Shown in pieces: positions 11,322-18,764 of a stretch of 33,632 nt of DNA (the stretch's first letter is position 1; every line of letters begins with the position of its first letter). Origin of the DNA: Bacillus mobilis. Lineage in GTDB: Bacteria > Bacillota > Bacilli > Bacillales > Bacillaceae_G. The stretch lies in contig NZ_MACF01000095.1 of assembly GCF_001884045.1 (NCBI RefSeq), positions 1 through 33,632 of the forward strand. The letters run 5' to 3'. Below the pieces are notes generated by a model that did not search any database, was not told where the DNA came from, and saw only the letters and a list, made by a program, of their open reading frames with translations. A program made the position numbers and the translations under genes.

Positions 11322-11593
11322 TTCGCTCCTAAGGAAATGTTGAGGAGAAGAGAAATAACTACCTACTCAAATGGTGGGCATATTCCTTCTGATTTTTTAT
11401 ATCTCGCGTAGTGTCCCCGAGGGAAGGAGGAGAGACGAAATACGCATGATATACGTAAGGCTCTTCTTTCAAGATGAATGATGGAGTTTCATGTTGAGAG
11501 AAGTTTTTATTTTTTGTTGCCTTTGTGAGTATCTTATGAAGGAATGCTGAGAGGGTGTTTGTCCTGTTGAAAAAATGTTGAGAATTTCTCAAC
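11322..11593. repeat. Intergenic region with structured repeat-like element
   Basis: The 372 bp between the DUF3973 gene and the SRPBCC gene hold no convincing gene. At 11398-11453 an imperfect long stem forms: TATATC/GATATA, then GCGTA/TACGC, then TGTC/GACG, around a purine-rich loop with CCCCGAGGG. The surrounding 11365-11480 stretch looks like a B. cereus-group interspersed repeat of the bcr kind, by recollection only. A 77-codon minus frame covers it but starts at TTG without a ribosome site. Confidence 0.4.
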
Positions 11594-11594
11594 A
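11576..11594. repeat. Near-perfect palindrome TGTTGAGAA-T-TTCTCAACA
   Basis: Nine-base arms with a single central base lie 17 bp upstream of the -35 box of the SRPBCC/ArsR promoter. The size and symmetry suit a dimeric regulator site; no T-run follows, so it is not a terminator. Confidence 0.5.
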
Positions 11595-11610
11595 GTAAAA
11601 AGAATTAGCG

Positions 11611-11638
11611 TTGACATGAAACTAAAAGGTGTTATATT
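11611..11638 (+). promoter_or_regulatory. SigmaA promoter of the SRPBCC-ArsR pair
   Basis: A perfect TTGACA (11611-11616) and TATATT (11633-11638) are separated by 16 bp. The -10 box lies inside the first copy of the direct repeat AAAAGGTGTTATATT, so a repressor bound there would block the promoter. Confidence 0.75.
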
Positions 11639-11667
11639 ATCTAAATGTAACCAAAAGGTGTTATATT
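11624..11667 (+). promoter_or_regulatory. Tandem operator-like direct repeat
   Basis: AAAAGGTGTTATATT occurs identically at 11624-11638 and 11653-11667, 29 bp apart (close to three helical turns). Copy one covers the -10 box and copy two lies in the early transcribed region. The likely ligand is the ArsR-type regulator encoded by the second gene, by inference. Confidence 0.6.
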
Positions 11668-11693
11668 TGAACGCCGAATAAAGGAGAATGAAA

Positions 11694-12125
11694 ATGGAAC
11701 AACAAAATACATTAAATGATATTAAACAAACAATCGTTTTCAACGCGTCTATTCAAAAAGTATGGAATGTAGTATCAACTGCAGATGGAATCGCGTCATG
11801 GTTTATGCCAAATGATTTCGCATTAGAGGTAGGACATGAATTTCATGTGCAATCACCATTTGGACCATCACCATGTAAAGTGTTAGAAATCGATGAGCCA
11901 AACCATCTATCTTTCTCATGGGATACAGATGGCTGGGTCGTTTCATTTAATTTGAAAGACCTAGGAGATAATAAAACAGAATTTACGTTAATTCACGGCG
12001 GCTGGAAACATTCTGATGAAATCCTTCCAAAACCAAATGCGAAGAGCTCTATTATTCACGAAAGAATGAGCGGCGGCTGGGTAGCGATTGTAAATGAAAA
12101 ACTGAAAAAGGTTGTCGAAGGCTAA
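11694..12125 (+). CDS. SRPBCC/AHSA1-like domain protein
   Basis: The 143-aa product is a single START/Bet v1-like (activator of Hsp90 ATPase-like) domain: [32 protein letters not shown] at the N-terminus, a beta-rich middle ([33 protein letters not shown]), and a final long helix ([19 protein letters not shown]). Such proteins bind hydrophobic ligands in a central cavity; the ligand here is unknown. I used the ATG at 11694 because AAAGGAG is 7 nt before it; the ATG at 11688 is too close. The following ArsR gene starts directly after its stop codon. Paired SRPBCC and ArsR genes are a common arrangement in Bacillus. Confidence 0.85.
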   Translation: MEQQNTLNDIKQTIVFNASIQKVWNVVSTADGIASWFMPNDFALEVGHEFHVQSPFGPSPCKVLEIDEPNHLSFSWDTDGWVVSFNLKDLGDNKTEFTLIHGGWKHSDEILPKPNAKSSIIHERMSGGWVAIVNEKLKKVVEG

Positions 12126-12449
12126 GTGTCCTCATCGGCAGCGAAATACGATGTATTTCAAGCAATTGCTGATCCAACCCGCCGAGAAGTAATACGGTTA
12201 TTAAGTGATAAAGAGTTACCGATTTCCAAAATAACGGATCATTTTCCGATGAGTCGTACTGCGGTTGTAAAGCACCTTCATATTCTTTCAGAAGCGAATT
12301 TAGTAAGCGGAAGAAAGAGCGGAAGAGAGAAGATATATCGCTTGCATCCAGAACCATTAGAGGAATTACAACAATGGCTCTCGTATTATGAGCGTTTTTG
12401 GGATAATAAATTGTCCATGCTGAAACATATTGTGGAGAATGAAGAGTAA
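12126..12449 (+). CDS. ArsR-family winged-helix transcriptional regulator
   Basis: The 107-aa protein shows FQAIADPTRREVIRLLSDKELPISKITDHFPMSRTAVVKHLHILSEANLVSGRKSGREKIYRLHPEPL, the standard ArsR winged-helix fold, followed by a C-terminal helix (WLSYYERFWDNKLSMLKHIVE). The metal-binding ELCVCDL-type motif of metal sensors is absent, so it probably senses something other than metals. It starts at GTG immediately after the upstream TAA with GAAGG as ribosome site, implying coupling. It probably represses its own operon through the tandem repeat at 11624-11667. Confidence 0.9.
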   Translation: MSSSAAKYDVFQAIADPTRREVIRLLSDKELPISKITDHFPMSRTAVVKHLHILSEANLVSGRKSGREKIYRLHPEPLEELQQWLSYYERFWDNKLSMLKHIVENEE

Positions 12450-12486
12450 AAAGAGGATGACCGTTTTGGTCATCCTCTTTATTTTT
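12450..12486. terminator. Bidirectional terminator between arsR-type gene and MFS gene
   Basis: A 13-bp perfect stem (AAAGAGGATGACC with GGTCATCCTCTTT) with a 5-nt loop is followed by ATTTTT on plus and TTTTACTC on minus. The MFS stop codon overlaps its right end. Confidence 0.85.
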
Positions 12487-13921
12487 GCTCACTTGTTTGT
12501 GTAGCTGGCTTTAATAAAAGCCAAGCGATAATTAGTGTAAGTACTGCTAATACGAAAGTACTCATATAAATGACGTGTACACTTGATGCTAATGCCTCTT
12601 GCGATTCGGTTACTACATTTGCTGTAGTTCCTCCGTGTCCGCCACCAGATACAAGATCAAGATTTTTAATACCACGTGCGTGAATCATCGTATTGAAGAT
12701 AGTTCCAAAGATTGCAGCACCTAATGTTTGACTAAATGTATTAATAAATGTGTTTAAACCAACGGCTGTTCCGCGTGTATGAGCTGGTACGGCGGCTTGA
12801 ATTGTTACCATGTAAATCGGTGTCACAAGCCCCATTCCTAAGCCGAATAATCCGACTGCTACATAAATAAGGAACGATGGTGAATTTGTTGATAATGTAA
12901 ATAATAAGAACGTAGCGACTGATAAAATGCTAGCTCCAAGTAAAATGATTTGTTTCGTTTTTAATTTGCCCACTAAGTTACCTGAGAACATGGCACCGAA
13001 TGTCCACATAACAGGAATCGGCATTAAAATGAGTCCGGCTTCTGTCGCGTTTTTTCCTAATACACCTTGGCTCCAGATTGGAAGGTATACTGTAATACTA
13101 ATAATCATGGCACCGGCAATGAGAGTTAGTATGTTTATCGTAGATAATGTACGGTTAGAGAAAAGTGCTAACGGAATTAATGGTTCCGGAGATTTTTTCT
13201 CGATGAATAAGAAAAGAATGAATGAAACGACGGCGAAGATTAATAGGCCGATAATTGTTATATCTCCCCAGTTTTGCTTACTGCTACCTGTTAATAATGC
13301 GTATAGTAAAGCGATTGTGCTTAATGAAAAGACTGTAGCCCCAAGATAATCGATATGTTGCTTAGATGATTTAATAGATTCTTTGTAATAAATGGCGATC
13401 ATTAAGCAAGCGATAATTCCAAATGGAACGTTTAAGAAGAAAATATAACGCCAAGAAAGAGAATCAACTAAAAATCCACCTACTAACGGCCCGATAACGC
13501 CAGATACACCCCAAACGGCACTCATCCAGCCTTGTGCTTTCGCGCGGTCTCTTGCTTCGCTATATAAGTCGCCGATAATCGTCATTGTGATCGGCATAAC
13601 AGCACCAGCACCAATACCTTGAAGAGCGCGGAAGAAGATTAATTGTTCCATTGATGTAACGACTCCGCAAAGTGCAGAACCGACTAAAAAGATTGTAGCT
13701 CCGATAAGTAAAACTTTTTTACGGCCGAATAAATCAGCGAGCTTTCCGTATATTGGAGTCGAAACAGCTGTTGCAAGCATATAAATTGCATATACCCAAC
13801 TAACAAGTTCGACGCCTGACAAATCACTCGTTATACGAGGAATTGCTGTACTAACAATCGTTCCTTCTACCGCAGAAAGAAACGTCATTAGCATTAAAGA
13901 CATCATGACTTTTTTTCTCAT
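12479..13921 (-). CDS. MFS multidrug exporter, DHA2 (14-TM, EmrB/QacA) family
   Basis: The 480-aa integral membrane protein has about 14 hydrophobic segments. Motif A is GKLADLFGRKKVLL (TM2-3 loop) and motif C is GVSGVIGPLVGGFLVD (TM5), both typical of proton-driven drug antiporters. The acidic residue in the first TM (FLSAVEGTIVSTAIP, where DHA2 members usually have LD.TIVN) is Glu. The loop between the last two TMs contains a glycine-rich stretch (LVSGGGHGGTTANVVTE). The start ATG follows AAGGGGAAAACAT. It is convergent with the SRPBCC/ArsR pair, so the two are not one operon; the substrate is unknown. Confidence 0.92.
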   Translation of the reverse strand: MRKKVMMSLMLMTFLSAVEGTIVSTAIPRITSDLSGVELVSWVYAIYMLATAVSTPIYGKLADLFGRKKVLLIGATIFLVGSALCGVVTSMEQLIFFRALQGIGAGAVMPITMTIIGDLYSEARDRAKAQGWMSAVWGVSGVIGPLVGGFLVDSLSWRYIFFLNVPFGIIACLMIAIYYKESIKSSKQHIDYLGATVFSLSTIALLYALLTGSSKQNWGDITIIGLLIFAVVSFILFLFIEKKSPEPLIPLALFSNRTLSTINILTLIAGAMIISITVYLPIWSQGVLGKNATEAGLILMPIPVMWTFGAMFSGNLVGKLKTKQIILLGASILSVATFLLFTLSTNSPSFLIYVAVGLFGLGMGLVTPIYMVTIQAAVPAHTRGTAVGLNTFINTFSQTLGAAIFGTIFNTMIHARGIKNLDLVSGGGHGGTTANVVTESQEALASSVHVIYMSTFVLAVLTLIIAWLLLKPATQTSEQK

Positions 13922-14039
13922 ATGTTTTCCCCTTACCCTTTTTCAAATATTCAACAATATAAAATATAAAGGTACTAAGGTATATAAAGCAACAAAAAAG
14001 CAATGGGAAGTTAGGTGGAGCGTATATTTGTCGTTTTTT

Positions 14040-14098
14040 GTCGGTAAGTCGATATATTTGAAAAATCGTCGATATAAGTTGTAGAATCGTCGATATAA
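14040..14098. repeat. Three-copy TCGATATA repeat cluster
   Basis: TCGATATA occurs at 14049, 14069 and 14090 (spacing 20 and 21 bp). Copies two and three share the longer AATCGTCGATATAA. A related copy, GTCGGTAAATCGATATA, lies at 26371-26387 and differs by one base from 14040-14056. It sits in the 223-bp gap between the MFS gene and the YtfP gene. Confidence 0.6.
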
Positions 14099-14112
14099 CT
14101 TCATATACCTAT

Positions 14113-14146
14113 AAAAAAAGAAACAGGAATCCCTGTTTCTTTTTTT
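14113..14146. terminator. Terminator of the YtfP-type gene (works on the minus strand)
   Basis: A 15-bp stem (seven A then GAAACAGG, with CCTGTTTC then seven T) and a 4-nt loop give a T tail on either strand. The stop codon of the minus-strand gene at 14145-14147 overlaps its edge. Confidence 0.85.
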
Positions 14147-15416
14147 AGTACTTCATTTTCGCATTTTCTCCAGCTGTAGTTCCAGCAATTCGACCAGTAA
14201 CGAGAGCAGATGTAATGTTATATCCGCCAGTATAACCGTGGATATCAAGAACTTCTCCGCAGAAATATACGCCGTTCGTGAATTTAGAAGACATTTCTTT
14301 CGGGTTAATTTCTTTAACGGATACACCGCCGCCAGTAACGAATGCTTTTTCAATTGACTGCGTACCATGTACATTCACAGTAAACTCTTTAAAGTCTTTC
14401 ACAAGTGCACGAATCTTCTCGTGAGAAACTTGTCCAGCTTGTTCACTACCGTCAATTTCATTTTTTTCTAATAAGAATAGGAAGTAACGTTCAGGTACAT
14501 AACCTTTTAAAACGTTTTTAATTCCTTTTTTCGGATCTTCTTTCATTTGTTTCAGCATGCGCTGGAATAGTTGTTCACTATTTTCTTCTGGCAATGCATC
14601 GATGCTCATTTGAATCGTATTCGTTTTAAACTTTTTCAGTGCTTTCACGACGAATTGGCTACAACGAAGAGCAGCTGGACCAGATAGGCCGAAATGAGTG
14701 AAGAGCATGTCCATTTTGTGAGAAATGATAGCTTTTCCTTTCGGGTTTAATACGCTTAAATTTACATCGCGTAAAGCAAGACCTTGTAAGGAGCGGTCAC
14801 GAATAAATGGTTCGTTTGAAAGGATTGGTACTTCTGTTGGGAATAATTCTGTAATAGTATGTCCAGCTTTTTCAGCCCAAGCGTATCCGTCTCCAGTAGA
14901 ACCAGTTTGAGGAACAGATTTTCCACCAACAGCGATAACAACGTGATTCGTTTCTAACACTTCTCCAGTTTGCAGTACGACTGCTTTCGTTTGACCATTC
15001 TCATATTCAATCGTTTCGACAGGTGTATTCGTACGGATTTTAACACCTAAGTCTCTTAATCGTGTTAAAAGTGCATCTACTACTGATTGTGCTTTATTTG
15101 ATACAGGGAACATGCGACCATGATCCTCTTCTTTCAGTTTTACACCGAGATTTTCGAAGAACGTAATAATATCTTCATTATTGAAAATAGAAAAAGCGCT
15201 GTATAAGAAGCGTCCATTTCCTGGTATATGTTTAACAATCTCATCAAGTGGTAGACGGTTCGTTACGTTACAACGGCCACCACCAGAAATCGCAAGTTTA
15301 CGTCCTAGTTTATTTCCTTTATCAAGAAGTAAGACATTTGCGCCTTCTTCTGCAGCACCGATTGCAGCCATTAGCCCAGAAGGCCCGCCGCCGATGACAA
15401 TAACATCATAATGCAT
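14145..15416 (-). CDS. ytfP: NAD(P)/FAD-dependent oxidoreductase, YtfP/BaiN (HI0933) family
   Basis: The 423-aa flavoprotein has the FAD dinucleotide loop [16 protein letters not shown] at the N-terminus, [52 protein letters not shown], and the C-terminal FAD loop [26 protein letters not shown]. This is the HI0933/YhiN/BaiN family; the physiological reaction in Bacillus is not known. The start ATG follows GAGGTCGATATATT. In B. subtilis ytfP neighbours ytgP; here the two are divergent with a 264-bp intergenic region. Confidence 0.88.
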   Translation of the reverse strand: MHYDVIVIGGGPSGLMAAIGAAEEGANVLLLDKGNKLGRKLAISGGGRCNVTNRLPLDEIVKHIPGNGRFLYSAFSIFNNEDIITFFENLGVKLKEEDHGRMFPVSNKAQSVVDALLTRLRDLGVKIRTNTPVETIEYENGQTKAVVLQTGEVLETNHVVIAVGGKSVPQTGSTGDGYAWAEKAGHTITELFPTEVPILSNEPFIRDRSLQGLALRDVNLSVLNPKGKAIISHKMDMLFTHFGLSGPAALRCSQFVVKALKKFKTNTIQMSIDALPEENSEQLFQRMLKQMKEDPKKGIKNVLKGYVPERYFLFLLEKNEIDGSEQAGQVSHEKIRALVKDFKEFTVNVHGTQSIEKAFVTGGGVSVKEINPKEMSSKFTNGVYFCGEVLDIHGYTGGYNITSALVTGRIAGTTAGENAKMKY

Positions 15417-15514
15417 AATATATCGACCTCATTTTCTACATTTCCTGCCTAAAAGAATAGCATGTTTTCCCTTAAAAGAAAAATAGAGTGAAGTACTGCT
15501 TAAGGAGAGAATTG

Positions 15515-15523
15515 TGGTACAAT
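15515..15523 (+). promoter_or_regulatory. Probable extended -10 promoter of murJ
   Basis: TGGTACAAT gives an extended -10 box with TACAAT at 15518-15523. The -35 region (ACTGCT, 17 bp upstream) is poor. It implies transcription from about 15530 and a 150-nt leader. Confidence 0.45.
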
Positions 15524-15529
15524 ACAAAA

Positions 15530-15650
15530 GTTAGAGTTCAGCACTATCCTGCTATTTGTGGGCCATAAGACGAAAACCTTATGATGTAAGAGAAATAAAA
15601 AGGGATTTGATAGCCCGTAAATGCTCGAATAGTTCAACTAATTATAGTTT
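15530..15650 (+). ncRNA. Candidate structured 5' leader of murJ/ytgP
   Basis: The leader contains pairings beyond chance appearance. TATTTGTGGGC pairs with GCCCGTAAATG over 11 positions (three wobble pairs); CATAAG pairs with CTTATG inside it. Alternatives GCTAT/ATAGC and CTATC/GATAG use overlapping bases, so exclusive or pseudoknotted folds are possible. It ends before an AGGAGG site. I recognise no known riboswitch class, and no terminator is seen. Confidence 0.4.
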
Positions 15651-15680
15651 CACTTTATGTAGATGTAGGAGGATTTTTGT

Positions 15681-17333
15681 ATGTCCGATTCGAAATTTCT
15701 GCGCGGAACGCTTATTGTTACGTTAGGGACATTTTTAGTAAAGTTCTTAGGCATGATTTACGTCTTTCCGTTTCATGCACTAGTAGGTACAGAAGGCGGA
15801 ACGCTCTATACATATGGATACATTCCATATACGATCTTTTTAAGTATTGCAACGGCAGGGGTGCCGCTTGCTGTTTCCAAATTTGTTTCCAAATATAATG
15901 CGCTTGGCGATTATAAAACGAGCCGGAGAATGTTCCGCTCGGGAATGGTTATGATGATAGTAACAGGAGTCCTTTCGTTCCTAGTTCTATATATGTCGGC
16001 GCCATTGTTTGCAGAAGCAATGCTTGGTAAACAAAGTATACACAGTAATGTAGAAGAAGTTACGACGATTATTCGTCTTGTAAGTTTTGCACTTATTGTT
16101 GTACCAGCAGCGAGTTTAATTCGTGGTTATTTCCAAGGTCACCAATCTATGGGACCGACTACTGTTTCGCAAATTATTGAACAAATTATTCGTATCGTCT
16201 TTTTATTAGCGGGTAGTTTTATTGTTATTAAAGTACTTGGCGGTACAGTTGCAACAGCGGTTGGGGTAGCGACATTTGCTGCGTTCGTTTCAGCAGTTGG
16301 AGCACTCGGCGTATTAATTTGGTACTGGTTAAAACGTAAAAAACATTTGGATCAATATTTAATTGAACAAACTGTACCAGAATCGACAGTGAGTACTGTT
16401 CAGTTATTTAAAGAATTATTTGCATATGCGATTCCTTACGTTGTAATTGGGTTAACAATTCCTTTATATCAACAAATTGATACATTGACATTTAACTCAA
16501 TTATGCAAGCGATTGGCCAAGGTGATATCGCAGAGCGAGCACTTGGTATTTTCACAATGTGGACGCATAAATTAATTATGATTCCTGTATCACTTGCAAC
16601 AGCGTTTAGTTTAACGCTTGTACCAGCGATTACAAAATCATTTACTGAAAAACAATACCGTTATTTAAAGTTACAAATTACACAAACATTCCAGGCAAAT
16701 ATGTTTTTAACATTGCCAGCGGTTGTCGGTATTTCAACACTTGCATATCCAATTTACACTGCGTTCTATGACTCAGATCCATTAGGTGGACAAGTGTTAA
16801 TGTGGTATGCACCGGTTGCGTTGTTATTCGCTTTATTTACAGTAACAGCAGCAATTCTACAAGGGATTAACCAACAAAAACATGCGATTGTCGCGCTTAT
16901 TATGGGTGTTATTTTGAAATTCGTATGTAACGTAATCTTTATTCGTTATTTCGGTACAGTTGGAGCAATTTTAGCAACAGCAGTCGGATTCTTAGCTTCC
17001 GTATGGTATACGAATAGACAAATCAAAAAACATGTACACTATTCATTTGGTGTTGTATATAAGAGAACATTCCAAATTGCAGTATTAACACTTGTAATGG
17101 TCGTTGCTGTAAAGTTATCACAATGGATTCTATCCTTCATGATTTCGCCTGATGGACGAATGGGTGCTCTTATTACAGTTGTGATTTGTGCAGGTATTGG
17201 TGGTCTTGTGTACGGATTGTTAGCAATTCGTACAGGAGTACTGGAAAGAGTATTTGGCGGAGAAGCGTTAGAGAAAATCCAACGTAAACTTGGTAATAGA
17301 TTCAAAATAAAGTTGAAATCAAAAGGGGCGTAA
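15681..17333 (+). CDS. murJ: MurJ/YtgP-type lipid II flippase (MOP superfamily, SpoVB-like)
   Basis: The 550-aa membrane protein has about 14 hydrophobic segments and belongs to the polysaccharide-biosynthesis branch of the MOP (MATE-like) superfamily. The opening (LRGTLIVTLGTFLVKFLGMIYVFPF) and RGYFQGHQSMGPTTVSQIIEQIIRI are typical of YtgP/SpoVB proteins. In B. subtilis YtgP is the MurJ that moves lipid II across the membrane for peptidoglycan synthesis, and the S. aureus homologue is essential. The long Lys/Arg-rich C-terminus (KIQRKLGNRFKIKLKSKGA) is cytoplasmic. AGGAGG lies 8 nt before the ATG. SpoVB itself is a close paralogue, so a sporulation role is the main alternative, but the ytfP-ytgP-rsuA type neighbourhood favours YtgP. 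Confidence 0.88.
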   Translation: MSDSKFLRGTLIVTLGTFLVKFLGMIYVFPFHALVGTEGGTLYTYGYIPYTIFLSIATAGVPLAVSKFVSKYNALGDYKTSRRMFRSGMVMMIVTGVLSFLVLYMSAPLFAEAMLGKQSIHSNVEEVTTIIRLVSFALIVVPAASLIRGYFQGHQSMGPTTVSQIIEQIIRIVFLLAGSFIVIKVLGGTVATAVGVATFAAFVSAVGALGVLIWYWLKRKKHLDQYLIEQTVPESTVSTVQLFKELFAYAIPYVVIGLTIPLYQQIDTLTFNSIMQAIGQGDIAERALGIFTMWTHKLIMIPVSLATAFSLTLVPAITKSFTEKQYRYLKLQITQTFQANMFLTLPAVVGISTLAYPIYTAFYDSDPLGGQVLMWYAPVALLFALFTVTAAILQGINQQKHAIVALIMGVILKFVCNVIFIRYFGTVGAILATAVGFLASVWYTNRQIKKHVHYSFGVVYKRTFQIAVLTLVMVVAVKLSQWILSFMISPDGRMGALITVVICAGIGGLVYGLLAIRTGVLERVFGGEALEKIQRKLGNRFKIKLKSKGA

Positions 17334-17347
17334 TTACGTCCCCTTTT
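17321..17347 (+). terminator. Terminator-like hairpin after murJ
   Basis: AAAAGGGG pairs with CCCCTTTT, with an inner palindrome CGTAATTACG and one bulged T. The T tail is short (it is part of the arm), so read-through into rsuA is likely. The murJ stop codon lies in the hairpin. Confidence 0.6.
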
Positions 17348-17374
17348 CTATGATAAACAAAGAAGGTGAAAAGC

Positions 17375-18103
17375 GTGAGATTAGATAAATTATTAGCAAA
17401 TATGGGGTATGGAAGTAGAAAAGAAGTAAAGAAATTATTGAAAGACGGCGTTGTGAAAATTGATGGAACGCCAGTGAAAGATGCAAAGGTTCATGTAAAT
17501 GTAGAAGAACAAGAAGTTATGATTCACGGTGAAGTTGTGGAATATAAAGAGTTTGTTTACTTAATGATGCATAAACCACAAGGCGTTATTTCAGCGACAG
17601 AAGATGATAATCATGAAACAGTAATAGATTTATTAGAGTTAGAAGATGCAATCTTTGATCCGTTCCCAGTTGGAAGACTTGATATTGATACGGAAGGTTT
17701 CTTATTGATAACAAATGACGGGAAGTTATCACATCAATTGTTATCTCCGAAAAAGCATGTGCCGAAAAAATATTATGCACACGTTGCAGGAGTCGTAACA
17801 GAAGAGGATGTAAAAGAGTTTGCTAAAGGTGTTATTTTAGATGATGGCTATGAAACAAAGCCAGGTGCACTTACAATATTAAAAAGCGATGAGATTTCTG
17901 AAATCGAGCTTGTCATTACAGAAGGAAAGTTCCATCAAGTAAAGCGTATGTTTGAAGCGGTAGGGAAAAAAGTAGTCTACCTAAAGAGAACAGAGATGGG
18001 ACCGTTAGTATTAGATGCAGAGTTAGAACTTGGAGAATACCGAGAGCTATCAGATGAAGAAGTAGAAATGTTAAAAACATATCAAGTAGATACTGAGAAA
18101 TAG
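17375..18103 (+). CDS. RsuA-family 16S rRNA pseudouridine synthase (YtzG type)
   Basis: The 242-aa enzyme has an N-terminal S4 RNA-binding domain (RLDKLLANMGYGSRKEVKKLLKDGVVKIDG) and a C-terminal pseudouridine synthase domain with the catalytic Asp in GRLDIDTEGFLLITNDG, and RSU-family features (KKYYAHVAG, EGKFHQVKRMFEAVGKKVVYLKR). It probably converts a uridine of 16S rRNA (U516 in E. coli) to pseudouridine. I chose the GTG at 17375 because AAGAAGGTG is well spaced from it; the in-frame GTG at 17366 abuts that site. It lies 41 bp after murJ on the same strand. Confidence 0.9.
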   Translation: MRLDKLLANMGYGSRKEVKKLLKDGVVKIDGTPVKDAKVHVNVEEQEVMIHGEVVEYKEFVYLMMHKPQGVISATEDDNHETVIDLLELEDAIFDPFPVGRLDIDTEGFLLITNDGKLSHQLLSPKKHVPKKYYAHVAGVVTEEDVKEFAKGVILDDGYETKPGALTILKSDEISEIELVITEGKFHQVKRMFEAVGKKVVYLKRTEMGPLVLDAELELGEYRELSDEEVEMLKTYQVDTEK

Positions 18104-18126
18104 TGCTGTTTTTCGGCGCAGAAAAG

Positions 18127-18154
18127 ACCCCTTTCTAATGAGTTAGAAAGGGGT
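18127..18154. terminator. Terminator hairpin between rsuA-type gene and DeoR-type gene
   Basis: A perfect 12-bp stem (ACCCCTTTCTAA with TTAGAAAGGGGT) surrounds TGAG. Only an interrupted T-rich tail follows on the plus strand. Confidence 0.65.
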
Positions 18155-18185
18155 ATGTATTTATTTACATACAATTATTTTTTCA

Positions 18186-18407
18186 TTATGAGGTCATTCT
18201 CACTTTCTTTCCTGTTGTTGTCCACTTACCGCGGCAAGGGCTATACACGAGTTCATTAAACTGCAACACATTTAGATCACGTTGTATCGTTCGCGGTGTG
18301 ATCCCGAACTCATCTACAAGGTCTTTCGTCGTTACCGTTCCGTTTTCATTGATGTACATATAAATTGATTTAATGCGTGTTAGCATACGAGTAGTTGTAG
18401 GTTTCAA
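18186..18407 (-). CDS. ytzE: Short DeoR-type HTH regulator (YtzE-like)
   Basis: The 73-aa protein is almost only a DeoR helix-turn-helix: RIKSIYMYINENGTVTTKDLVDEFGITPRTIQRDLNVLQFNELVYSPCRGKWTTT. It lacks the C-terminal sugar-phosphate-binding domain of full DeoR regulators, and there is no sign of a broken downstream frame, so it appears naturally short. B. subtilis YtzE is a similar small protein. It begins at TTG (18407), supported by GAGGAGTGG 7 nt upstream; the next ATG is codon 8. Targets and effector are unknown. Confidence 0.75.
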   Translation of the reverse strand: MKPTTTRMLTRIKSIYMYINENGTVTTKDLVDEFGITPRTIQRDLNVLQFNELVYSPCRGKWTTTGKKVRMTS

Positions 18408-18764
18408 GAGAAAACCACTCCTCTACTAGTTTTTTTGACCCCATTCAGGAAAGAAGGTCGTTACTACCATTGTACTCTACATGATAAAATTCATGCTTTA
18501 ATCTACTTAAATTTTACAAAAGTTTAACAAATATTCATATAGAAAAATATTGGTAGTTGACATTGTATATATGGTCAGTCAACTAACACATAAAATTCTA
18601 CGTAAAACGCCAAATTCCTGCAAATTTTTTTGAAAAAATAAAAGAAAAACTAATGGGAAATATCTGAAATATTACAATTGTTCGGTATTTAAGTTTCGTG
18701 TATAGCATAAGAGATTTCGGTTTGTTATGATGAAAGAAACAATATAGTGAAGGATGGATGCGTG
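18408..18764. other. AT-rich intergenic region between ytzE and pepV
   Basis: No gene is seen in these 357 bp. It holds an inverted repeat with 8-bp arms TAGTTGAC/GTCAACTA at 18554-18585, and an extended -10-like TGTTATGAT at 18724-18731 about 35 bp before pepV. TTGACA at 18557 has no -10 at proper distance. Confidence 0.5.

Noticed and set aside
11359-11592. A 77-codon minus-strand frame
   Set aside because: It begins at TTG within a palindrome, has no ribosome site and covers a structured repeat-like stretch, so I treat it as spurious, though not disproved.
12600-13400. Plus-strand 140-codon frame opposite the MFS gene (12927-13349)
   Set aside because: It is a shadow of the well-supported minus-strand transporter.
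18557-18562. TTGACA as a promoter -35 box
   Set aside because: No acceptable -10 lies 15-19 bp downstream; it is better explained as part of an inverted repeat.
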